DNA of 23,195 nucleotides, from positions 2,097,344-2,120,538 of the forward strand of contig NC_014722.1 of assembly GCF_000198775.1 (NCBI RefSeq), given 5' to 3'. The number at the start of each line of letters is the position of its first letter. Position 1 is the first letter of the stretch. The position numbers and the translations under genes were made by a program. The notes beneath the pieces were generated by a model, which had not been told where the DNA came from, ran no database searches, and saw only the letters and a list, made by a program, of their open reading frames with translations. Source of the DNA: Mycetohabitans rhizoxinica HKI 454. Its GTDB lineage: Bacteria; Pseudomonadota; Gammaproteobacteria; Burkholderiales; Burkholderiaceae. Shown here piece after piece: positions 17,283 to 23,195 of this stretch.

Positions 17283-17921
17283 TCAAAGCTCGGCCAGGAT
17301 CGTCGCCGACGCCTGCACCTTCTCGCCGATCGACACCCGCGGCTTGCTGCCCAACGGCAGATAGACGTCCACGCGCGAGCCAAAGCGGATGAAGCCATAG
17401 CGCTGGCCGCGGGCAAGCGGCTCGCCAGTGCGCACGTAGCACAGGATGCGCCGAGCGATCAATCCGGCCACCTGCACCGAGGTGACGAGGTGATTGTCCG
17501 CGGTCTGCAGCACGATTGCGTTGCGCTCGTTCTCCAGCGACGCCTTGTCGATTGCGGCGTTCAGGTAGGCGCCGGGGAAATACTCGACCTGGGTCACCGC
17601 ACCGTCAACCGGCGAGCGTTGCGAATGAACGTTGAACACGTTCATGAACACACTGATCTTCAGCGCGTCGCGGTTCACGTACGGATCGTGCGCCGTCTCA
17701 ACCGCGACGATCCGTCCGTCGGCCGGGCACAACACGGCATTGGGCTGTTGCGGCACCGGCCGCTGCGGATCGCGAAAGAACTGCACGACGAACAGTGTCA
17801 GCAGCCAAAAAGGCCACGCCCAGCCGAAGCCCACGAATGCATGGATCAGTAGCGTCACGACGAACGCGACAGCGATGAAGGGCCAGCCTTCGCGGGCAAT
17901 GATCGGGTGAGGATAAGTCAT
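17283..17921 (-). CDS. psd: phosphatidylserine decarboxylase, short (archaeal-type) form
   Basis: Psd decarboxylates phosphatidylserine to phosphatidylethanolamine at the inner membrane. It is a pyruvoyl enzyme made by self-cleavage. The protein has 212 residues, with a hydrophobic N-terminal anchor (about 14-46), CPADGRIV (65-72), the conserved [16 protein letters not shown] (92-107) and [11 protein letters not shown] (179-189). Self-cleavage should occur between Gly181 and Ser182. I start at [15 protein letters not shown], the family N-terminus; the open frame extends 13 codons upstream to a TTG. No strong Shine-Dalgarno sequence is visible. It precedes pssA by 19 nt and lies after the ilvC terminator, so it needs its own promoter, which I could not identify. 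Confidence 0.95.
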   Translation of the reverse strand: MTYPHPIIAREGWPFIAVAFVVTLLIHAFVGFGWAWPFWLLTLFVVQFFRDPQRPVPQQPNAVLCPADGRIVAVETAHDPYVNRDALKISVFMNVFNVHSQRSPVDGAVTQVEYFPGAYLNAAIDKASLENERNAIVLQTADNHLVTSVQVAGLIARRILCYVRTGEPLARGQRYGFIRFGSRVDVYLPLGSKPRVSIGEKVQASATILAEL

Positions 17922-17997
17922 ATAGGCAACGCTAGTTCCAAGAAAATAGAAGGATAACAAACCCCGGCCGCCTGTCGCGGCGCGCGGCCTGCGCGCT

Positions 17998-18037
17998 AAT
18001 AAAGAAAAGCCGCCCGGGCATAGCGCCTCGGGCGGCT
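17998..18037 (-). terminator. intrinsic terminator after ilvC
   Basis: AGCCGCCCG (18008-18016) pairs perfectly with CGGGCGGCT (18029-18037). On the minus strand it is followed by TTTCTTTATTA. It closes the ilvB-ilvN-ilvC transcript before psd. Confidence 0.9.
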
Positions 18038-18077
18038 CAAACGCGCGATGGCACGCGCGTGGTACAAGCGCGCGAGA

Positions 18078-19124
<1,047 letters not shown>

Positions 19125-19142
19125 TCAGAGTCCATTGTCCCC

Positions 19143-19168
19143 GGTGCCACGCCGCTTGCCGCGGCACC
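19143..19168 (-). repeat. hairpin in the ilvN-ilvC gap
   Basis: GGTGCC (19143-19148) pairs with GGCACC (19163-19168). No T-tract follows. It may adjust the relative amounts of the ilv messages; that role is inferred. Confidence 0.4.
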
Positions 19169-19183
19169 AGACAGGTCAGCAGG

Positions 19184-19675
19184 TCAGACCTTCAGGATCC
19201 GCTCGCCGCGGCCGATGCCCGAACCGCCGGTGCGTACCGTCTCCAGGACCGCCGTGGCATCGATCCCGTCGATGAACGCGTCGAGCTTGTCACTCGCCCC
19301 GGTCAACTCGATCGTGTAGGTCTTCTCGGTGACGTCGATGATGCGGCCGCGGAAGATATCCGACATCCGCTTCATCTCCTCCCTTTCCTTGCCGACCGCC
19401 CGCACCTTAATCAACATCAACTCGCGCTCGATGTGGGCGCCCTCGGTCAGGTCGACCACCTTCACCACCTCGATCAGGCGGTTCAAATGCTTCGTGATCT
19501 GTTCGATCACGTCGTTCGAGCCAATCGTCACGATCGTCATGCGCGACAGCGAGCGGTCCTCGGTCGGCGCAACGGTCAAGGTTTCAATGTTGTAGCCACG
19601 CGCCGAGAACAGGCCGACCACGCGCGATAACGCACCGGGTTCATTCTCCAGCAGCACGGAAATAATGTGTCGCAT
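19184..19675 (-). CDS. ilvN: acetolactate synthase small (regulatory) subunit
   Basis: This is the small subunit of acetohydroxyacid synthase (also called IlvH), which activates the large subunit and confers valine feedback inhibition. It has 163 residues, the typical IlvH length. An N-terminal ACT domain begins MRHIISVLLENEPGALSRVV and continues GLFSARGYNIETLTVAPTED; a C-terminal regulatory domain (RELMLIKVRA, RIIDVTEKTYTIELTG) follows. The upstream sequence has only a weak GA-rich ribosome-binding site. It lies 129 nt after ilvB. Confidence 0.97.
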   Translation of the reverse strand: MRHIISVLLENEPGALSRVVGLFSARGYNIETLTVAPTEDRSLSRMTIVTIGSNDVIEQITKHLNRLIEVVKVVDLTEGAHIERELMLIKVRAVGKEREEMKRMSDIFRGRIIDVTEKTYTIELTGASDKLDAFIDGIDATAVLETVRTGGSGIGRGERILKV

Positions 19676-19804
19676 CTCGTTTCTCTTTCCAGTTTCGATG
19701 TCCCTGCGCCCGGCACCGCCCGCGGCACGCTGCGCGTCGCTCGTCGCTCGTCGCGTGTGGCAACGCGTGCAGCACCGCCTGCGCGCGCACCGACGCGCGC
19801 TTCG

Positions 19805-21574
19805 TCAGAGGTCCTCTGCGCCAAGCAACATCTCGGTGATGCCCTTGCCGGCCTGAACCATTGGCCAGACGTTCTCGGTCGGGTCGGTCTGGAAATCGAG
19901 AAACACGGTACGATCCTTAAGCCGCAATGCCTCTTTCAACGCCGGTTCAACGTCCGCCCTGCGCTCGATGCGCAGGCCGACATGGCCATACGCTTGGGCA
20001 AGCTTCACGAAGTCCGGTAGCGCGTCCATGTACGAATGCGAATAGCGCCTGTTGTACTCGAGTTGCTGCCACTGCCGGACCATGCCCAGGTAGCGGTTGT
20101 TCAGCGACACGATCTTGATCGGCGTTTCATACTGCTTGCACGTGGACAGCTCTTGAATGCACATTTGGATCGAGCCCTCGCCAGTGATGCACACCACGTC
20201 AGCGTCCGGATGCGCCATCTTCACGCCCATCGCGGCCGGCAGACCGAAGCCCATCGTCCCGAGCCCCCCGGAATTGATCCAGCGGCGCGGTTTGTCGAAG
20301 CGGTAAAACTGCGCCGCCCACATCTGGTGTTGACCGACGTCCGAGCACACGAACGCGTTACCGCCGGTCAGCTCGTGAAGCTTCTCGACGACGTACTGCG
20401 GCTTGATGATCTCGCTGTCGCGGTCGTACTTCAAGCAATCGCGGGCGCGCCACTGCTCGATCTGCTGCCACCACGCGTCCAACGCAGCGCCGTCCGGGCC
20501 GTGCGGTGCGGCTTGCAATTGCTCGATCAATTCCTTGAGCACTTCCTTTACGTCGCCCACGATCGGGATGTCAACCTTCACTCGCTTGGAGATCGACGAG
20601 GGGTCGATATCGATATGGATGATCTTGCGCGGCGCACTCGCGAAATGCGCAGGGTCGCCGATGACGCGGTCGTCGAAGCGGGCACCGATCGCGATCAGCA
20701 CGTCACAGTGCTGCATCGCCATGTTGGCCTCGTACGTGCCGTGCATGCCGAGCATACCGAGGAATTTGCGATCCGTCGCGCGATAGCCACCCAGGCCCAT
20801 CAGCGTGTTGGTGACCGGGTAGCCGAGCAGGTCCGCGAACTGGTTCAACTCGCGCGAGGCCTCGGCCAGGATGATTCCCCCGCCGGTATAGATGTACGGG
20901 CGCTTTGCGGACAGCAGCAATGCGACCGCCTTGCGGATCTGGCCCGAATGGCCCTTCGTGACCGGGTTGTACGAGCGCAGCGCGATGTGCTTGATCGGCT
21001 CGTAGTGGCACGGCGCCTTCGACACATCCTTCGGAATGTCGATCAGCACCGGCCCGGGACGGCCGCTTTGGGCAATGTAGAACGCCTTTTTGACCGTCGC
21101 GGCGAGTTCGTGCACGTCCTTCACAAGAAAGTTGTGCTTCACACACGGCCGCGTGATCCCGACCGTGTCACATTCCTGAAACGCGTCCTGGCCGATTGCC
21201 GCCGTCGGCACCTGGCCGCTGATAATCACCAGCGGAATCGAGTCCATGTACGCGGTGGCGATGCCGGTCACCGCGTTCGTTACACCCGGCCCGGAGGTCA
21301 CTAGGCACACGCCGACGTTGCCGGTAGAGCGCGCGTAGGCGTCCGCGGCGTGCACCGCGGCTTGCTCGTGGCGCACCAGCACGTGCTGAATCTTGTCCTG
21401 CTTGTACAGTTCGTCGTAGATGTAGAGTACCGAGCCGCCCGGATATCCCCAGATGAATTCGACATTTTCATCAGCGAGCGCGCGCATTAGCACGGTCGCG
21501 CCGATCGAACCGGTTTCGGTTCCAGCAACAGGGGAGATATCCGACGTGGGGCATTCCGCGCTTGGCATATTCAT
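19805..21574 (-). CDS. ilvB: acetolactate synthase large (catalytic) subunit
   Basis: This is the catalytic subunit of acetohydroxyacid synthase (the ilvI/ilvB type), a thiamine-diphosphate and FAD enzyme that makes acetolactate and acetohydroxybutyrate. It has 589 residues. The N-terminal domain has WGYPGGSVL and the catalytic Glu70 in [15 protein letters not shown]. The C-terminal ThDP motif starts GEGSIQ (465-470) and ends at the NN pair 492-493. AAAGGTG precedes the ATG by about six bases; a second in-frame Met lies two codons in. It heads the ilvB-ilvN-ilvC operon behind a promoter at 21722-21750. Confidence 0.98.
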   Translation of the reverse strand: MNMPSAECPTSDISPVAGTETGSIGATVLMRALADENVEFIWGYPGGSVLYIYDELYKQDKIQHVLVRHEQAAVHAADAYARSTGNVGVCLVTSGPGVTNAVTGIATAYMDSIPLVIISGQVPTAAIGQDAFQECDTVGITRPCVKHNFLVKDVHELAATVKKAFYIAQSGRPGPVLIDIPKDVSKAPCHYEPIKHIALRSYNPVTKGHSGQIRKAVALLLSAKRPYIYTGGGIILAEASRELNQFADLLGYPVTNTLMGLGGYRATDRKFLGMLGMHGTYEANMAMQHCDVLIAIGARFDDRVIGDPAHFASAPRKIIHIDIDPSSISKRVKVDIPIVGDVKEVLKELIEQLQAAPHGPDGAALDAWWQQIEQWRARDCLKYDRDSEIIKPQYVVEKLHELTGGNAFVCSDVGQHQMWAAQFYRFDKPRRWINSGGLGTMGFGLPAAMGVKMAHPDADVVCITGEGSIQMCIQELSTCKQYETPIKIVSLNNRYLGMVRQWQQLEYNRRYSHSYMDALPDFVKLAQAYGHVGLRIERRADVEPALKEALRLKDRTVFLDFQTDPTENVWPMVQAGKGITEMLLGAEDL

Positions 21575-21721
21575 CGTTCACCTTTCGAATTTTCGGCAAA
21601 AAATTGATCGGGGGCTCTCTGCCGGGCTTGTGGCACGGGTTCAAGCGGCGCGTCTTAAAGAAAAAGCGAGCTTCGTGAGCATCGCCTCAATGAGACAATC
21701 ACAGCGTATTGCGAATCTATA
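21575..21721 (-). promoter_or_regulatory. ilvB leader region
   Basis: This is about 140 nt of predicted untranslated leader between the ilvB promoter and its ATG. It includes a possible 13-codon ORF (21641-21682, beginning MLTKLAFSL) whose GAGG is very close to the ATG, and a 5-bp GCTTG/CAAGC hairpin. I see no convincing attenuator terminator, although a TTTTTT run is present near 21600. Confidence 0.3.
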
Positions 21722-21750
21722 ACCATATCGGGTCGCATAATAAGGGTCAA
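21722..21750 (-). promoter_or_regulatory. sigma-70 promoter of ilvB-ilvN-ilvC
   Basis: TTGACC (21750-21745) and TATGGT (21727-21722) are exactly 17 bases apart on the minus strand. The predicted start is near 21716. Confidence 0.7.
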
Positions 21751-21756
21751 GCAAAA

Positions 21757-21796
21757 GATGCTAGCTTCCCACAGGGCCCTGTTTTTTGCTAGCATC
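21757..21796. repeat. nested palindrome upstream of the ilvB promoter
   Basis: GATGCTAGC (21757-21765) is matched by its exact inverse GCTAGCATC (21788-21796). Between them lies the perfect 12-bp palindrome ACAGGGCCCTGT (21771-21782) followed by a T-run. It begins six bases upstream of the ilvB -35 box and lies in the divergent gap to the sigma-factor gene. It may be a protein-binding site or a hairpin in the sigma-factor leader. The remaining sequence to 21897 shows no clear elements. Confidence 0.6.
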
Positions 21797-21897
21797 CGCG
21801 GGTTTTGACGTTTTTGTTGTGTTGGTGCGCCCCGAGGGCGCGGGCTAGCCAGCAATTCACTTTCCGCGCGTCGCCTGCCGCGCCGAATTCCACACGG

Positions 21898-22461
21898 ATG
21901 GCATCAGACAAGGAACTCGCCGATTTCCTGGCGGGCGTCGAAAGGCGCGCATTCAAGCATGTCGCGTATGCGGTGCGCGATGACGATGCCGCGCTGGACG
22001 TCGTCCAGGACGCCATGATCAAGCTCGCCGAGAAATACGGCGAGCGGCCTGCGGCCGAACTGCCGCTGCTGTTCCAGCGCATCCTGCAAAACGCGACCAA
22101 CGATTTCTTTCGCCGCCAGAAGGTGCGCAACACGTGGGTCAGCCTGTTTTCGTCACTGGGCAACGGCGATGACGACGAGTTCGACGTGCTGGAAACCTAC
22201 GAAGCCTCGGACAATGCGACCGCGGCCGAGAACAGCGCCGAGCGGCTCGAGCGGGAGCAGGTGCTCGCGCTGATTGACGAGGAAATCCAAAAACTGCCCG
22301 CGCGTCAACGCGAAGCGTTTCTAATGCGTTATTGGGAAGATATGGATGTCGCCGAAACCGCCGCCGCGATGGGCTGCTCGGAGGGCAGCGTCAAGACCCA
22401 TTGCTCGCGGGCCACGCACGCGCTGGCTGCCGCGTTGAAGGCGAAAGGAATCACACTATGA
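21898..22461 (+). CDS. RNA polymerase sigma factor, ECF-like (sigma-70 family)
   Basis: This 187-residue sigma factor has only region 2 and region 4, typical of extracytoplasmic-function sigmas. Region 2 spans about 10-77 (DDDAALDVVQDAMIKLAEKY, then NDFFRRQKVR). An acidic linker with GNGDDDEFD and ETYEASDN joins it to region 4 (about 122-182), with LPARQREAFLMRYWEDMD and the helix-turn-helix VAETAAAMGCSEGSVKTHCSRA. The start MASDKELADF was chosen by domain extent; no strong ribosome-binding site precedes it, and the frame is open back to 21805. Its stop overlaps the next start (ATGA), so it is coupled to the membrane-protein gene. The regulon is unknown. Confidence 0.9.
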   Translation: MASDKELADFLAGVERRAFKHVAYAVRDDDAALDVVQDAMIKLAEKYGERPAAELPLLFQRILQNATNDFFRRQKVRNTWVSLFSSLGNGDDDEFDVLETYEASDNATAAENSAERLEREQVLALIDEEIQKLPARQREAFLMRYWEDMDVAETAAAMGCSEGSVKTHCSRATHALAAALKAKGITL

Positions 22462-22883
22462 GCTTCGCACCGGAAACAAAAGAAATCGAATTCGCACTGA
22501 AAGTGCGCCGAGCGCTCGACGAGCGCGCGGCGCGCCTGCCGCGCGCGACAACTGACCGGTTGGCGGCCGCGCGACAGGTAGCGCTGGCGAGAAAGAAACC
22601 CGATACCCGCACGCGGCCGGTATACGTGCCGGCGCTAGCCGGCGCCGGCAACATGCCGACGACGCGCGCCGGCGGCGCGCACAAGCGCGCCCGCTGGAGC
22701 CGCCTGGCCCTGGTCTGGCCGCTACTGGCGCTGGTGTGCGGGCTCGCCGCGATCCGCTACTGGGAAAACCAGCAGCACCTAGCCGACATCGCCGCCATCG
22801 ACGCAGCCATGCTCAGCGACGAGTTGCCGCTGTCCGCCTACGTGGACCATGGCTTTCACGCGTATCTGTCGCGTGGGCACTGA
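22458..22883 (+). CDS. DUF3619-like single-pass membrane protein, possible sigma regulator
   Basis: This 141-residue protein has a basic N-terminal cytoplasmic half (EFALKVRRALDERAARLP at 11-28), one transmembrane helix (about 83-101, LALVWPLLALVCGLAAIRY) and a short outer tail with DELPLSAYVDHGF (121-133). I recognise it as DUF3619-like from its layout and tail motif. AAAGGAA lies seven to eight bases before the ATG, which overlaps the sigma-factor stop by four bases. This topology and coupling resemble anti-sigma factors, but no known anti-sigma domain (zinc-binding ZAS, RskA) is evident, so the role is a hypothesis. Confidence 0.75.
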   Translation: MSFAPETKEIEFALKVRRALDERAARLPRATTDRLAAARQVALARKKPDTRTRPVYVPALAGAGNMPTTRAGGAHKRARWSRLALVWPLLALVCGLAAIRYWENQQHLADIAAIDAAMLSDELPLSAYVDHGFHAYLSRGH

Positions 22884-22907
22884 CACGCCAACCAGGAGCA
22901 ATGTCGG

Positions 22908-23195
22908 ATGAGCAACAAGCGCGATTGGGCTGTGGTTTATGCGGGTGTGATGGCTGCGCTTGTCGCATTCGTGGCAACCTATCCGCGCTTTCACCCGGCA
23001 TCGTCGTCCCGCGCGTCGCCGTCTGACGCCGCGCCAGCGCCAGTCGGCAGCGGCGTGGCAGCAGTGACAGGCCACGCCGCTGCCGACATGACAGCCCATG
23101 CGATTAACCCACTGTCCTGGGCCCGCCTTACCGCAGCGCAGCGCGACGCGCTAGCGCCGCTGGCCCCCCAATGGGATCATTTCAGCGACGAGCGC
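22908..23195 (+). CDS. DUF3106-like protein, 3' end missing
   Basis: Ninety-six codons are present before the window ends. The N-terminus has a hydrophobic segment (about 8-25) that is either a signal anchor or a signal peptide, then an Ala/Ser/Pro-rich linker. The DUF3106-like segment begins near residue 68 with PLSWARLTAAQRDALAPLAP followed by QWDHFSDER. AGGAG lies nine bases before the chosen ATG; another ATG at 22901 is in a different frame and too close to it. It follows the DUF3619-like gene by 24 nt and completes a probable three-gene sigma operon. Function is unknown. Confidence 0.75.
   Translation, partial: MSNKRDWAVVYAGVMAALVAFVATYPRFHPASSSRASPSDAAPAPVGSGVAAVTGHAAADMTAHAINPLSWARLTAAQRDALAPLAPQWDHFSDER

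Noticed and set aside
17922..17997. psd promoter (TATCCT with GCGACA upstream)
   Set aside because: The spacing is possible, but both hexamers are too far from consensus to report as a feature.
20036..21304. Plus-strand open frame of 422 codons opposite ilvB
   Set aside because: It is antisense to the complete, motif-bearing ilvB and has shadow-type composition.
21736..21741. CATAAT as -10 box of a plus-strand promoter for the sigma operon
   Set aside because: No acceptable -35 hexamer occurs at 16-18 bases, and the site lies within the spacer of the better ilvB promoter.
21771..21788. Plus-strand intrinsic terminator (ACAGGGCCCTGT followed by T-run)
   Set aside because: After allowing a loop only four pairs remain, and no plus-strand gene lies upstream that needs termination. 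It is better treated as a palindrome.

Overview
The window is GC-rich chromosomal DNA, densely coding and mostly on the minus strand. Protein sequences and gene order (tpiA-secG-tRNA-Leu-nuoABCDEFG, rpsO-pnp, ilvB-ilvN-ilvC-psd-pssA-leuA) point to a betaproteobacterium of the Burkholderiaceae (Burkholderia sensu lato or a relative such as Mycetohabitans). The family-level placement is an inference from gene order and sequence recognition. I see no insertion sequence, prophage, CRISPR array or rRNA.

Layout. Positions 1-6405 (minus strand) hold the start of the NADH:quinone oxidoreductase operon, nuoA to nuoG, with nuoG cut by the window edge. These genes encode the membrane-anchor subunit NuoA and most of the peripheral arm: FMN, the Fe-S clusters and the quinone site. 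Upstream lie a tRNA-Leu(GAG) with its own promoter and an intrinsic terminator, then secG and tpiA behind a good sigma-70 promoter, then a zeta-crystallin-type quinone oxidoreductase. Positions 9276-12004 carry rpsO-pnp, with a structured 290-nt spacer. Positions 12103-13539 encode an orphan periplasmic amino-acid-type binding protein. It is divergent from a plus-strand lipoprotein gene (13695-14237) that contains two BamE/SmpA-like repeats.

Positions 14440-21574 (minus strand) form a branched-chain amino acid block. ilvB-ilvN-ilvC ends at a strong terminator; then come psd-pssA for phosphatidylethanolamine synthesis, then leuA. leuA has its own promoter. Immediately downstream of it is an apparently leaderless 27-codon ORF in which four of six leucine codons are CTA, followed by RNA segments that can pair in alternative ways. 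This looks like a leucine attenuation or leader-peptide control region and is the most interesting regulatory find here.

Positions 21575-21897 are a divergent control region between ilvB and a plus-strand operon. That operon encodes an ECF-type sigma factor, a DUF3619-like single-pass membrane protein, and a DUF3106-like protein cut by the window end. The pairing resembles a sigma factor with a membrane-bound regulator, but no function is proven. A further recurring theme is that each nuo gap longer than about 50 nt contains a stable inverted repeat, while the two tightly joined junctions (nuoB-nuoC, nuoE-nuoF) do not.
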